The notes: a model not told the origin generated them from the sequence alone. Positions 25,444 through 34,414 are shown, counted from the first letter of the stretch. The stretch: DNA of 64,000 nt from Pseudohaliea sp964438205 (GCA_964438205.1 CAYTJQ010000006.1:1-64000), one strand, 5' to 3'. Numbers and translations: made by a program.

Positions 25444-27099
25444 CTACATGTTCGGGTAATTCGGCCCGCCGAAGCCTTCGGGCGTCACCCAGACGATGTT
25501 CTGCGACGGGTCCTTGATGTCGCAGGTCTTGCAGTGCACGCAGTTCTGCGCATTGATCTGGAAGCGGTTGCTGCCGTCTGCCTCTTCCACGACCTCGTAC
25601 ACGCCGGCCGGACAGTAGCGCTGCGCGGGCTCGTTGTAGAGCGGTAGGTTGGTGCCGATGGGGATCCCGGGGTCCTTCAGCGTCAGGTGGCAGGGCTGGT
25701 CTTCCTCGTGATTGGTGTTGGACAGGAAGACCGATGACAGCTTGTCGAAGCTGATGACGTTGTCCGGCTTCGGGTACTCGATCTTCGGGCACTGGTCCGC
25801 CGGCTTCATGGCGGCGTGGTCGGGCTTGCTGTCGTTCAGCGTGAACGGCAGCTTGCCGCCGAAGATGTTCTGGTCCAGCCAGACCATGCCGGAGCCGAGC
25901 AGGAACCCGAACTTGTGCATGAAGCCGGAGAAATTGCGCGTGCGGTAGAGCTCGTCGTAGGCCCAGGATTCCTTGAACTTCGTCTCGAAGCTTGCCAGGT
26001 CAGCCGGCGCGTCGTCGCCCTTCAGGAGGCCCTCGACCACGGCCTCGGCGGCGACCAGGCCACTCTTCATGGCCGTGTGGTTGCCCTTGATCTTCACCGC
26101 GTTCAGCGTGCCGGCATCACAGCCGAGGAGCAGGCCGCCGGGAAAGTGCATGCGCGGCAGGGAATTGAGGCCGCCCTTGGTGATGGCGCGGGCGCCGTAG
26201 CTGAGGCGGGAGCCGCCCTCGAGGTACTTGAGGGTCTCCGGGTGGTGCTTCCAGCGCTGGAACTCGTCGTAGGGCGATACGTGTGGATTCTCGTAGTTGA
26301 GATCCGTGATGAAGCCCAGGTACACCTGGCTGTTCTCGGCGTGGTACATGAAGGCGCCGCCGGAGGAGCCGCTCTCCTTGAGCGGCCAGCCGAGACCATG
26401 GACCACCAGGCCCTCCCGGTGCTGCCCGGCCGGGATCTCCCAGATCTCCTTGATGCCGATGCCGTAGTGCTGCGGGTCGCGGCCGGCATTGAGATCGAAG
26501 CGCTCCATGAGCTGCTTGCCCAGGTGGCCGCGACAGCCCTCGCAGAAGAGCGTGTAGCGGGCGTGGAGTTCCATGCCCGGCATGTAGCTGTCTTTCTTCT
26601 CACCGTCGGCGCTGATGCCCATGTCGCCGGTGGCGATGCCTTTCACGCGGCCGTCTTCGTGGTAGAGGACCTCCGCCGCGGCGAAGCCCGGGTAGACCTC
26701 CACGCCGAGGTTTTCGGCCTGCTGCGCGAGCCAGCGGCACACGTTGCCCATGGAAACGATGTAGTTGCCCTCGTTGTGCGTGGGCTTCGGGATGGCGAAG
26801 TTCGGCAGCTTCACGGCGCTTTTTTCGCTGGTGTAGAAGAAGAAACTGTCGTCCGTCACGCGGGTCTGGATCGGGGCGTCCATGTCCTGCCAGTCCGGGA
26901 ACAGCTCGGCGAGGGCGCGGGGCTCGAGGACCGCCCCGGAGAGGATGTGCGCACCGACCTCCGAGCCCTTTTCGACCACGCACACGGTGAGCTCGTGCTC
27001 GTGGGCCTGGGCGAGCTGCATGATGCGGCAGGCGGCAGAAAGCCCCGCGGGGCCCGCGCCCACGATGACCACATCGAATTCCATTGACTCGCGTTCCAC
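25444..27099 (-). CDS. Electron transfer flavoprotein-ubiquinone oxidoreductase
   Basis: ETF-QO passes electrons from reduced ETF (fatty-acid and amino-acid oxidation) to ubiquinone at the inner membrane. GTG 27099 is chosen: AGGAG lies six bases upstream and the protein then begins MERESMEFDVVIVG, the usual family N-terminus; an ATG 15 bases further up is less well placed. The 551-residue protein has the FAD-binding GAGPAGLSAA motif, a DUF-type membrane-binding middle region, and a C-terminal 4Fe-4S ferredoxin-like domain with CPAGVYE and CVHCKTCDIKDP. The partners etfB and etfA are at 31.7-33.4 kb. Confidence 0.95.
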   Translation of the reverse strand: MERESMEFDVVIVGAGPAGLSAACRIMQLAQAHEHELTVCVVEKGSEVGAHILSGAVLEPRALAELFPDWQDMDAPIQTRVTDDSFFFYTSEKSAVKLPNFAIPKPTHNEGNYIVSMGNVCRWLAQQAENLGVEVYPGFAAAEVLYHEDGRVKGIATGDMGISADGEKKDSYMPGMELHARYTLFCEGCRGHLGKQLMERFDLNAGRDPQHYGIGIKEIWEIPAGQHREGLVVHGLGWPLKESGSSGGAFMYHAENSQVYLGFITDLNYENPHVSPYDEFQRWKHHPETLKYLEGGSRLSYGARAITKGGLNSLPRMHFPGGLLLGCDAGTLNAVKIKGNHTAMKSGLVAAEAVVEGLLKGDDAPADLASFETKFKESWAYDELYRTRNFSGFMHKFGFLLGSGMVWLDQNIFGGKLPFTLNDSKPDHAAMKPADQCPKIEYPKPDNVISFDKLSSVFLSNTNHEEDQPCHLTLKDPGIPIGTNLPLYNEPAQRYCPAGVYEVVEEADGSNRFQINAQNCVHCKTCDIKDPSQNIVWVTPEGFGGPNYPNM

Positions 27100-27176
27100 G
27101 GCTGACTCCTGCATCTTCGCTAAGTCCTTCGCTGCTTCCTTTCGGAGGTGAGGATAAGGGATTGAAAAGAATAGAG

Positions 27177-27182
27177 ATTATA
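27177..27182 (-). promoter_or_regulatory. Perfect -10 element upstream of ETF-QO
   Basis: TATAAT on the minus strand in an AT-rich spacer between avtA and the ETF-QO gene. No good -35 is present at 16-18 bases, so an activator may be needed. The leader would be about 70 bases. Confidence 0.4.
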
Positions 27183-27202
27183 AGCGGCCTGGGGGCCAAA
27201 AA

Positions 27203-28465
27203 CTAGCGCCCGTCGGCGTCGTAGAGAACGCGCAGCTCCTCCCCGAGCAGGCGCAGGCCGCGGGCCACGGCGGTCGGGTCCTGGGCATAGGACAGGCGCA
27301 GGCACTGGTGCGCGTGGTCCCAGGCCGGATCGAGGCCGATGAAAAAGCGCTCGCCGGGAATGGCGAGAAGGCCGCGGGCCTTCAAGCGCCGGTAGAGGTC
27401 GCTGGCGGGCACGGGCAGGTCTTCGAACCAGAGCCAGAGGAAGAAGGCGCCGTCCGGACGGTGTACCTGCCACGGCAGGCCCGCGAGTTCGCGGTGCAGT
27501 CCGGCGAGGGTCTCCTCGCAGCGGGCGCGATAGAAGGGCTGCAGTACCTCGCTGCCGAGCCGGTCCAGGGTGCCGTCCGCGAGCAGGCGGGTCGCCAGCA
27601 CCGGGCCGAGGTTGCCGGCGGCGAGGCTGATGATCGTGCTGGCACTGGCAAAGGCACGGATGACCGGCTCGGCGGCGATCACGATCCCGGTGCGTACCCC
27701 GGGCAGCCCGAGCTTGGAGAGGCTCAGGGTCAGCACCGTGTGCTCGTCCCAGTGCGGCGCGGCCTCGGCGAAGGTGATGCCCGGGAAAGGCTCGCCGTAG
27801 GCGCCGTCGACGATCAGCGGGATGTCGGCGTCGCGCGCCAGCGCCCCGAGGCGCGCCAGTTCTTCGGCACCGAGCACGTTCCCGGTGGGATTGGTGGGCC
27901 GGGACACGCAGAGCGCGCCGACCCCGTCATCCACGACCAGCCGGTCGAAGTCGACGTGGTAGCGGAACTGCCGGTCCGGCAGGCGCTCGATGGCCGGTGC
28001 GGTCGCGGAGAAGAAATCGGGCGCCAGGCCCGCATCGGCGTAACCGATGTACTCGGGTACCAGGGGCAGGTGGATACGCCGCTGGCCGCCGTCGGGCATG
28101 ACCCCGGCAAAGAGGTTGTACAGGATGAAGTAGGCAGATTGGCTGCCGTTGGCCACGGCGATGTGCCCGGGTCCCACGTCCCAGCCGTAGCGTGCCTGCA
28201 GGTAGCGCGCGAGTGCCTCGCGGAAAGCCGGGTCCCCCTGCGGCGACTGGTAGGCGCCGGCGAGGCGCTGCCACTCGCCCGGTTCTGCCAGCAGTGCGGC
28301 CAGCGCCTCGCGGAAAGCCGTCTCGGCCGCCGGGACCCGCGCCGGGTTGCCGCCGCCCATGAACACGAGGTCCGGGTCTGCGCGCAGGGCCTCGCCGAGG
28401 TCGCTCATCAGGTCGACGACCCCGGAGCGGCCGGCGAACTTCTCGCCGAAACGGCTCAGGCGCAC
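27203..28465 (-). CDS. avtA: Valine--pyruvate aminotransferase AvtA
   Basis: AvtA is a fold-type I PLP transaminase that in E. coli exchanges amino groups between valine, alanine and alpha-aminobutyrate. GTG 28465 gives LSRFGEKFAGRSGVVDLM, which aligns with the E. coli N-terminus (FSLFGDKFTRHSGI). The 420-residue protein keeps GNGGNPA-like substrate segment FMGGGNPARVP, LVPEYIGYADAGL, SRPTNPTGNV, and PLP lysine K251 in SLSKLGLPGVRTG. It overlaps the upstream deacetylase gene by ten bases, so it is probably translated from the same mRNA as the sulfotransferase-glycosyltransferase genes, an unusual setting for avtA. Confidence 0.88.
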   Translation of the reverse strand: MRLSRFGEKFAGRSGVVDLMSDLGEALRADPDLVFMGGGNPARVPAAETAFREALAALLAEPGEWQRLAGAYQSPQGDPAFREALARYLQARYGWDVGPGHIAVANGSQSAYFILYNLFAGVMPDGGQRRIHLPLVPEYIGYADAGLAPDFFSATAPAIERLPDRQFRYHVDFDRLVVDDGVGALCVSRPTNPTGNVLGAEELARLGALARDADIPLIVDGAYGEPFPGITFAEAAPHWDEHTVLTLSLSKLGLPGVRTGIVIAAEPVIRAFASASTIISLAAGNLGPVLATRLLADGTLDRLGSEVLQPFYRARCEETLAGLHRELAGLPWQVHRPDGAFFLWLWFEDLPVPASDLYRRLKARGLLAIPGERFFIGLDPAWDHAHQCLRLSYAQDPTAVARGLRLLGEELRVLYDADGR

Positions 28466-29190
28466 AGCGCGGCAGTGCCCTGCACGGGGCAGAGGGAGGC
28501 GTAGCTGATCGGTGTCCAGCCGAGACCGAGGATGGCGCGCAACTGCTGCCCGAGCTGCAGCTCCGGGTCCCGCGGGTGCACGGCAATGCGCAGCGGGCGA
28601 CCGCGGCGGTGCGCCTGGCGCAGCTGCAGCCGGTTCCACTTGCCGAGGACCTCGGCGCGCAGCCGCGTGTCCGCCTCGAAGCCGACCAGGGGCAGGGACA
28701 CGAAACGGAAGGCGCCGCCTGCGTCGCGCAGGTGGACACCGCGCAGGGATTCGAGAACCGGGAAGGGCTGCTCCCGGAGCGCGCTGCCGCGCAGCCGCCC
28801 CAGGGCCCAGGCCGGCGGGATGTAGGTCCGCGGCTCGGGCAGGTCGCGGCCCGTGAACCAATCGCGGCTGCGGTGGGTGAGGGCAATGGCGCCAGGGCGG
28901 TCGAGAGCGAGGTGCTCGGCGACGTTGCGCGACAGGAGGGCCGCGTGGGTGCGGTGCCAGGCGGAGCGCGGGGACGTGCGGTGCACCCAGCCATGCGCCA
29001 CCAGCTCGTGGCCGGCCTCGGCGAGTTCGCGGAGCACGGCAACGCCGGCGTCGTTCCAGCCGGCCCCGGGAACCACCAGCAGCGCGACCCGGCCGATGCC
29101 GAACTGGGCGAGGAGCGCGAGGCAGCCTTGCACGGCCGGGAGCGTGTCCGGCATCACGTCGTGAACGGATACAAGGGCCGAAGGTTTCAT
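28456..29190 (-). CDS. Polysaccharide deacetylase-like protein (DUF2334 type)
   Basis: The 244-residue protein starts at ATG 29190 with AGGGAGA upstream and overlaps the glycosyltransferase stop (ATGA). The strand ALVSVHDVMPDT carries the metal/catalytic Asp of NodB-like folds, and GHELVAHGWVHR supplies the HxxxH-like metal motif, as in DUF2334 deacetylases. Later segments include TYIPPAWALGRL and LRIAVHPRDPEL with a conserved His-Pro. No signal peptide is seen, so a cytoplasmic glycolipid or sugar substrate is more likely than an exported polysaccharide. Function is inferred from motifs and context. Confidence 0.75.
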   Translation of the reverse strand: MKPSALVSVHDVMPDTLPAVQGCLALLAQFGIGRVALLVVPGAGWNDAGVAVLRELAEAGHELVAHGWVHRTSPRSAWHRTHAALLSRNVAEHLALDRPGAIALTHRSRDWFTGRDLPEPRTYIPPAWALGRLRGSALREQPFPVLESLRGVHLRDAGGAFRFVSLPLVGFEADTRLRAEVLGKWNRLQLRQAHRRGRPLRIAVHPRDPELQLGQQLRAILGLGWTPISYASLCPVQGTAALCA

Positions 29191-30326
29191 GCTGTCTCCC
29201 TGCGTTCGCTCGCCGCCACGGCCGCCAGCAGCGTGTGCCACTCGGCGATGGTCGCACCGTTCAGGTCCGCCGCGGCCGCCCGGCACTGGCGCTCAAGCAG
29301 TTCCCAGCGCCCGGGTCCGTAAGCCTGCAGTGAACGCAGGCAGTCTGCAAGGCTCTCACCGGGGGTGAAGGGCACGAGACCGGCGCGCAGGGACGGCCAG
29401 TCGTGGATGCCCGCCGCCGTCGAGACCAGCGCCGGCCGGCCCCGGGCCATCGCCTCCAGGGCGATGGAGCCGAAGGTCTCGAAGCGGGAGGGCAGGAGCA
29501 GCAGGGTCGAGCTGTCGATAAGGTCGATCAGCGCCGAGCGGTCCAGCCAGCCGGTGAAGCGTACGTTGGCCAGACCGGCGGCCCGCGCTTCCAGCGCCTG
29601 CCGCAGCGGGCCTTCGCCGCCGATGACGAACTCCACGGCCGGCAGATCCCGCGCCGCCTCGATGACGAGGTCGACGTTCTTCTCCGGTGCGAGGCGGCCG
29701 GCGAAGCACACCCGTGCCAGGCGCCCGGGGATGGCGCGCCACGGCCGCTCGAGGAATTCCCGGGGCAGCGGGGTGCCGACGACCTGCACGCGGTCGGCAC
29801 CATAGGCGCGCACCGCATCGGTGAGGCCCGCATTGTTGATCAGCACACGACTCGCGCGGCGGCAGATCAGCCGGTTGGCCGTACCGACCACGAGGTTGAC
29901 CAGCCAGCGGGCCAGCGGTGGCCAGTAAAGCCGTGCGAGGCGCTCGAAATCCGTGTGGAAGGCCGCGACCAGGGGCAGGCCGCGCCGCCGCGCGTACCAC
30001 GCGCCGAGAAGGCCGTAGAGCCCCGGCGTGACCACCACCACGACATCCGGCTGAAGCTCGCCCATGCGGCGGCCGATGCGGCGCAGGGGAGGTCCTTCGA
30101 GGCGCTGGTTGCGATCGCCGGGCATGGCGATGGAGAGGAGCGGCCGCGGCGGCTGGTCGCTCGGCTGGAACATGCCCAGGCCCGCCAGGTGAGCGGCGAG
30201 CTGGGGCAGCAGGTCGTGGTAGTAGGCCCCGGTGCCGTTGCGCTCCGGGAAGGCATCGGAGAAGAAGGCGACGCGCAGCGGCCGGGCGTCGGCGTCGTCC
30301 GCGTGGGTTTCGGGGGCCGCAGTCAT
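29187..30326 (-). CDS. GT4-family glycosyltransferase
   Basis: The 379-residue protein has a GT-B fold of family 4: N-terminal loop RVAFFSDAFPERNGTGAYYH (residues 18-37), middle linker with AGRLAPEKNVDLVIEAA, and the C-terminal donor site VIGGEGPLRQAL followed by the EX7E motif in RFETFGSIALEAMARG. Related enzymes transfer sugars from nucleotide donors to lipids such as diacylglycerol or phosphatidylinositol. ATG 30326 overlaps the sulfotransferase stop by four bases. The acceptor is unknown; lipid is suggested by the sulfotransferase and family resemblance. Confidence 0.85.
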   Translation of the reverse strand: MTAAPETHADDADARPLRVAFFSDAFPERNGTGAYYHDLLPQLAAHLAGLGMFQPSDQPPRPLLSIAMPGDRNQRLEGPPLRRIGRRMGELQPDVVVVVTPGLYGLLGAWYARRRGLPLVAAFHTDFERLARLYWPPLARWLVNLVVGTANRLICRRASRVLINNAGLTDAVRAYGADRVQVVGTPLPREFLERPWRAIPGRLARVCFAGRLAPEKNVDLVIEAARDLPAVEFVIGGEGPLRQALEARAAGLANVRFTGWLDRSALIDLIDSSTLLLLPSRFETFGSIALEAMARGRPALVSTAAGIHDWPSLRAGLVPFTPGESLADCLRSLQAYGPGRWELLERQCRAAAADLNGATIAEWHTLLAAVAASERRETA

Positions 30327-31459
30327 GCAGTCACCGCCAGGCGTGCTTCGCTGGCCAGCAGGGCGGCGTAGGGCGTAGCGAGCGCTTCATCCACCGCTTC
30401 CGGCGAGAGCCCAAAAGCGGCCGCCGCGTAGCGGTGACGGCCCGCCGCTTCCGCCGGTGGCAGCGGCGGCGGCGGGATGCCCAGCCACGACGCCAGGGCC
30501 CGGCCTACCGCTGCCGGGGCGCTGCGCAGGTCAGCCTGCTCGAGGACCTTCACGCGGTCGGGCTGCGCCGCAGCAAAGGTCGCCAGGTCGTCGAGGAAGG
30601 CGCCGTAGAGGCGGCGGAAGCGCGCCGTCGTGTGCTCGCCAGCGGGGTCGCTACCGAACAGGCGGCGGGCCGGCGCGAGGGCGCTGAGCTGCGAGGCGAG
30701 CGCGGTGCTCGGGCGGCGCACGCAGAGCAGGAACCTCGCGTCCGGGTAGCGCCCGGCGAGGTAGGGCGGCCAGCTGGCGAAGGCCGCGTTCTTCGACAGG
30801 AATCGCTCCCCCGGGTGGCTGTAGCAGTGGCGCTGGATAATCCGGTGATAGAAAACCAGGAGGGCCCGGCGGCGTCGCGGCGGCAGGGCCGCGAGCGTGC
30901 CGAGCGCCTCCAGCTCCCGGTCGAAGGGAAAGGCCATGAGCAGCAGGAAGCAGCCGGCGGCCGGCAGCAGGCAGAGGTAGTCCTCCTCCGCGTCATGGAG
31001 GCCGACCGCGTGAACGGCCGCGAAATCGCCGCTGCCGCGGGCGATGGCCCCCTGTACGACTCGCTGCAGGGGGGCTCCCAGGCGCCGGTCCAGGCGGGCG
31101 AGCGCGCGCAGGGCCCGGCGCTGGCAGATCGCCGGGGCCAGCAGCGCCTCCCAGGTGCGCACGGTGGTGAAGGCGCCGCCGGCCGCGAGCAGCCGGTGCA
31201 GGTAGGTCGTGCCGCTGCGCGGTATGCCGGTGATGAACACGGGCTGCCGGACCGGCTGCTGCCGGTAATCCGGATAGAGAATCTCGTCCAGCGCCAGGGC
31301 CAGCCAGTGCCCGAGCTGCACCAGCAGGAAGAGCGGGAAGAGCAGCAGGAAGAGCAGCCGCCGCGGACGCAGCGGCGCAGCCGGGTGGCGCCCCGGCCAG
31401 ACGCTTTGCAGGTAGCACCGGCCGTAGCTGCCCATGGCGATCAGAAAGCTCTCCAGCAT
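30323..31459 (-). CDS. Sulfotransferase family protein
   Basis: ATG 31459 with GGGGAA a few bases upstream is preferred over an in-frame GTG at 31489. The 378-residue protein has a strongly hydrophobic segment at about residues 33-57 (LLFLLLFPLFLLVQLGHWLA), then the PAPS 5'-phosphosulfate loop TGIPRSGTTYLHRLL at about 77-91, and the 3'-phosphate region FLLCVRRPSTALASQLSAL. Such enzymes move sulfate from PAPS to sugar or lipid hydroxyls. It heads a coupled operon with a GT4 glycosyltransferase, a deacetylase-like protein and AvtA, which suggests a sulfated glycolipid or modified amino sugar. PAPS could come from the sulfate pathway implied by sulfite reductase in this window. Confidence 0.85.
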   Translation of the reverse strand: MLESFLIAMGSYGRCYLQSVWPGRHPAAPLRPRRLLFLLLFPLFLLVQLGHWLALALDEILYPDYRQQPVRQPVFITGIPRSGTTYLHRLLAAGGAFTTVRTWEALLAPAICQRRALRALARLDRRLGAPLQRVVQGAIARGSGDFAAVHAVGLHDAEEDYLCLLPAAGCFLLLMAFPFDRELEALGTLAALPPRRRRALLVFYHRIIQRHCYSHPGERFLSKNAAFASWPPYLAGRYPDARFLLCVRRPSTALASQLSALAPARRLFGSDPAGEHTTARFRRLYGAFLDDLATFAAAQPDRVKVLEQADLRSAPAAVGRALASWLGIPPPPLPPAEAAGRHRYAAAAFGLSPEAVDEALATPYAALLASEARLAVTA

Positions 31460-31602
31460 GGTTCCCCGCGAGGCCGGCCCGAAAAGCACCGCAGTTTACA
31501 GGCAACGCCCGGGCAACGGCACCGGGTATCTGCGGCGCCCGGCGCTTCCCGTTCGCCTTCTCTGCGCCGGGCTCGCGACCGCTGCGCCGGTCGGAGTGAC
31601 TA

Positions 31603-31631
31603 TTGACCCCCTCGCGCAAACTCGGCAACAT
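31603..31631 (+). promoter_or_regulatory. Candidate promoter of etfBA
   Basis: TTGACC (31603-31608) and CAACAT (31626-31631) are 17 bases apart; the -10 is poor. A start near 31638 leaves about 90 bases before etfB. Confidence 0.35.
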
Positions 31632-31729
31632 GTCTCGCCGATTCCGCCCCCGAGGCGCATCCCGGGTCCCGGCCTGCCCGTTTGCCGCGTGATCCCACCC
31701 CCTTCCATCCACACGACACTGGAGTTTTC

Positions 31730-32479
31730 ATGAAGGTTTTGGTCGCTGTGAAGCGCGTGGTCGACTACAACGTCAAGGTCCGCGCCAAGGCCGACGGTTC
31801 CGACGTCGACCTGAACAACGTCAAGATGTCCATCAACCCGTTCTGCGAGATTGCCGTGGAGGAAGCCGTGCGCCTGCGGGAAGCCGGCGTCGCGACCGAA
31901 GTCATCGCCGTTTCCATTGGCGACAAGGCCTGCCAGGAGCAGATCCGCACGGCCCTGGCCCTCGGCGCCGACCGCGGTATCCAGGTCGAGACCGACGGCC
32001 CGGTAGAGCCGCTCGTGGTCGCCAAGCTGCTGAAGGGCGTGGTCGAGAAAGAGGAGCCGCAGCTGGTCATCCTCGGCAAGCAGTCCATCGACGGCGACAA
32101 CAACCAGACCGGACAAATGCTGGGTGCGCTCACGGGCATGGCCCAGGGGACCTTCGCCTCCGAGGTGAAGGTCGACGGCGAGCAGGTCCAGGTCACCCGC
32201 GAAGTCGACGGCGGCCTGCAGACCGTCAGCCTCAAGCTGCCGGCGATCGTCACCACTGACCTGCGCCTCAACGAGCCGCGCTACGCGTCGCTGCCGAACA
32301 TCATGAAGGCCAAGAAAAAGCAGCTGGATGTCTACAGCCCCGCCGACCTCGGCGTGGAGATCACGCAGCACCTGACGCTGGTCAAGGTCGAGCCGCCGGC
32401 GGAGCGCCAGGCCGGCATCAAGGTCGAGAGCGTCGATGAGCTGGTCGACAAATTGAAGAACGAAGCGAAGGTGATCTGA
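31730..32479 (+). CDS. etfB: Electron transfer flavoprotein subunit beta
   Basis: EtfB pairs with EtfA to carry electrons from acyl-CoA and related dehydrogenases to ETF-QO. ATG 31730 with GGAG upstream gives the family N-terminus MKVLVAVKRVVDYNVKVRAK; longer frames upstream are not native. The 249-residue protein has the AMP-binding region ILGKQSIDGDNNQTG and the ETF-beta signature VTREVDGGLQTVSLKLPAI (dehydrogenase recognition loop and PAIVTTDLRLNEPRY). The stop overlaps the etfA start (TGATG). Confidence 0.97.
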   Translation: MKVLVAVKRVVDYNVKVRAKADGSDVDLNNVKMSINPFCEIAVEEAVRLREAGVATEVIAVSIGDKACQEQIRTALALGADRGIQVETDGPVEPLVVAKLLKGVVEKEEPQLVILGKQSIDGDNNQTGQMLGALTGMAQGTFASEVKVDGEQVQVTREVDGGLQTVSLKLPAIVTTDLRLNEPRYASLPNIMKAKKKQLDVYSPADLGVEITQHLTLVKVEPPAERQAGIKVESVDELVDKLKNEAKVI

Positions 32480-33408
32480 TGGGAACCCTGGTAGTAGCCG
32501 AACACGACAACGCCACCCTCAACCCGGCCACGCTGAACGCGGTCGCTGCCGCGCAGGCCCTGGGCGCCGACATCGACATCCTGGTCGCCGGCAGCGGCTG
32601 CGGCGCCGTTGGCGAGGCCGCGGCCAAGGTGCCGGGCGTCGGCAAGGTACTGGTGGCAGACAACGCCGCCTACGACCACGCGCTGGCCGAGAATACCAGC
32701 CTGCTCGTCGCGGAACTGGCGGCTGGCTATGACAACGTCGTCGCTGCCGCCACCACCAGCGGCAAGAACGTCATGCCGCGCGTGGCCGCACTCCTCGACG
32801 TCGCGCAGATCTCGGACATCATCTCGGTCGAGTCCGCCGACACCTTCAAGCGGCCGATCTATGCCGGCAACGTTATCGCCACCGTGCAGACGGCCGATGC
32901 CAAGAAGGTCATCACCGTGCGCGCAACGGCCTTTGACGCCGTGGCCGCCGAGGGCGGTTCCGCCACCCTCGAGGCCGTGGACGCCGTGCACGACGCCGGG
33001 GTGTCCAGCTTCGTCGGCGAAGAGCTGGCCAAGTCCGACCGCCCGGAGCTCACCGCCGCGCCGGTGGTGATCTCCGGCGGCCGGGGCATGCAGAACGGCG
33101 ACAACTTCAAGCTCCTCGACGGCATTGCCGACAAGCTCGGCGCGGCCATCGGCGCCTCCCGCGCGGCGGTGGACGCGGGTTTCGTGCCCAACGACTACCA
33201 GGTGGGCCAGACCGGCAAGATCGTCGCCCCCGAGCTCTACATCGCCGTGGGCATCTCCGGTGCCATCCAGCACCTCGCCGGCATGAAGGACTCGAAGGTC
33301 ATCGTCGCCATCAACAAGGACGAGGACGCCCCGATCTTCCAGGTCGCCGACTACGGCCTGGTGGCGGACCTCTTCGAGGCCCTGCCGGAACTGGAAGGCA
33401 AGCTCTGA
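32479..33408 (+). CDS. etfA: Electron transfer flavoprotein subunit alpha
   Basis: EtfA binds FAD in its C-terminal domain. The 309-residue protein has the FAD motif GQTGKIVAPELYIAVGISG and GAIQHLAGMKDSKVIVAIN, followed by DEDAPIFQVADYGLV. It begins on the last base of the etfB stop. A strong intrinsic terminator follows at 33441-33467, which also marks the edge of a lower-GC accessory region. Confidence 0.97.
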   Translation: MGTLVVAEHDNATLNPATLNAVAAAQALGADIDILVAGSGCGAVGEAAAKVPGVGKVLVADNAAYDHALAENTSLLVAELAAGYDNVVAAATTSGKNVMPRVAALLDVAQISDIISVESADTFKRPIYAGNVIATVQTADAKKVITVRATAFDAVAAEGGSATLEAVDAVHDAGVSSFVGEELAKSDRPELTAAPVVISGGRGMQNGDNFKLLDGIADKLGAAIGASRAAVDAGFVPNDYQVGQTGKIVAPELYIAVGISGAIQHLAGMKDSKVIVAINKDEDAPIFQVADYGLVADLFEALPELEGKL

Positions 33409-33440
33409 CGGAGACCCCGGCCTGACAGGCAACAGCCTCG

Positions 33441-33467
33441 AAAGCCGGCCACTGCGCCGGCTTTTTT
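33441..33467 (+). terminator. Intrinsic terminator after etfA
   Basis: AAAGCCGGC (33441-33449) pairs with GCCGGCTTT (33456-33464) around the loop CACTGC, with six T residues at 33462-33467. Confidence 0.9.
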
Positions 33468-33516
33468 CTCATGGATGTCCAGCCATCGCGTGACGGCAGG
33501 ATCTCATGGAGTAGCA

Positions 33517-33954
33517 ATGGAGATAGCCTTTCGACACGGTGAGCTTTCTGCTGCCGCAAGAGACGCAGTTTCGCGGGGTTTCGCCAGGCACTCGGAAGAA
33601 CTGAAAGCTCCTGTCTACTCGAAGCGACTTGTTAACTGGACGATCACAGAACGGCGGCATGCCGTGATAGCCGTTCTTACCGCTGATCTTCTCTGGGATT
33701 GGCTCTACATCGATGAGCTCTGGGTCAGTGAGGAACTGCGTGGCAAGGGTGTTGGACGGAAGCTGATGAAGCTGGCGGAGGAGTTCGCCGCTACCGAGCA
33801 GCTCGAGGGAATCTGGCTCTGGACCCAAAGTTGGCAGGCTGAGGGTTTCTACAGGAAGCTCGGTTACGTCGAGTTCTCTCGATTCGAAGACTTCCCCCGA
33901 GGCCATAGCAGGATGGGTTATCGCAAAACCATAGTATCCAACTGCAAGAGTTGA
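33517..33954 (+). CDS. GNAT family N-acetyltransferase
   Basis: The 145-residue protein starts at ATG 33517, GGAG lying eight bases upstream. It has the acetyl-CoA-binding motif A in LWVSEELRGKGVGRKLMKLAEE (R/QxxGxG/A as RGKGVG) and motif B in WLWTQSWQAEGFYRKLGYVEF. The acceptor is unknown; small stand-alone GNATs of this type act on antibiotics, peptides or proteins. Base composition is clearly lower in G+C than etfA, and codon choice differs from the housekeeping genes, consistent with acquired DNA. Confidence 0.85.
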   Translation: MEIAFRHGELSAAARDAVSRGFARHSEELKAPVYSKRLVNWTITERRHAVIAVLTADLLWDWLYIDELWVSEELRGKGVGRKLMKLAEEFAATEQLEGIWLWTQSWQAEGFYRKLGYVEFSRFEDFPRGHSRMGYRKTIVSNCKS

Positions 33955-34006
33955 ATCAGCCCAGCGATTGTAAGCCGGCGGTCAAGCCGCCGTCAGCAGA
34001 CGCCCG

Positions 34007-34414
34007 CTAGCAACCTCGAGGCGGCGGCGCAGCCGATTCGGATTCCTCCGAGCGTCGAACTGTATGGAAAAAGTAGACGCTTGCGATAATCCCTCCCGTA
34101 GTAATCACGGCCATAGCTGGTAGCCAAATCGACAGGTCGCTCAACAATACCTTGCTCCAAGTACCTGATTTGTCAGCAAGTTCGGCAGCGAAAGCGCCCA
34201 TGAACGATAGCCCTGCTAAGAGCGTGAACACGCAGCTGAATGCAGCGACCACGTAGATCGAGGTTGCCGTGATCGCCTGAAACGCCGTCAGACGCCTCGC
34301 AACGAGGAATGCGACTGTGAGGTAGCCAAAAGTAAGGCTGACATAGATGGTGAACGCAGAGATGCAGTTCCCCATGTAAATGCCAATCTGTTCGTAGAGT
34401 TCTGCTTCGGTCAT
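34007..34414 (-). CDS. Small multi-pass membrane protein, unknown function
   Basis: The 135-residue protein has four predicted transmembrane segments: about residues 16-36 (ISAFTIYVSLTFGYLTVAFLV), 43-65 (FQAITATSIYVVAAFSCVFTLL), 66-78, and 98-118 (LPAMAVITTGGIIASVYFFHT), with a charged C-terminal tail. No recognised domain. ATG 34414 follows weak ribosome-binding sequence. It belongs to the low-GC accessory stretch and has no evident partner; about 200 bases of empty spacer lie upstream of it. Confidence 0.6.
   Translation of the reverse strand: MTEAELYEQIGIYMGNCISAFTIYVSLTFGYLTVAFLVARRLTAFQAITATSIYVVAAFSCVFTLLAGLSFMGAFAAELADKSGTWSKVLLSDLSIWLPAMAVITTGGIIASVYFFHTVRRSEESESAAPPPRGC

Noticed and set aside
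28466..29257. N-terminal extension of avtA to give a 684-residue fusion protein
   Set aside because: The extension is the out-of-frame shadow of the deacetylase gene; it is Arg/Pro-rich without motifs, and AvtA homologues begin at the GTG chosen.
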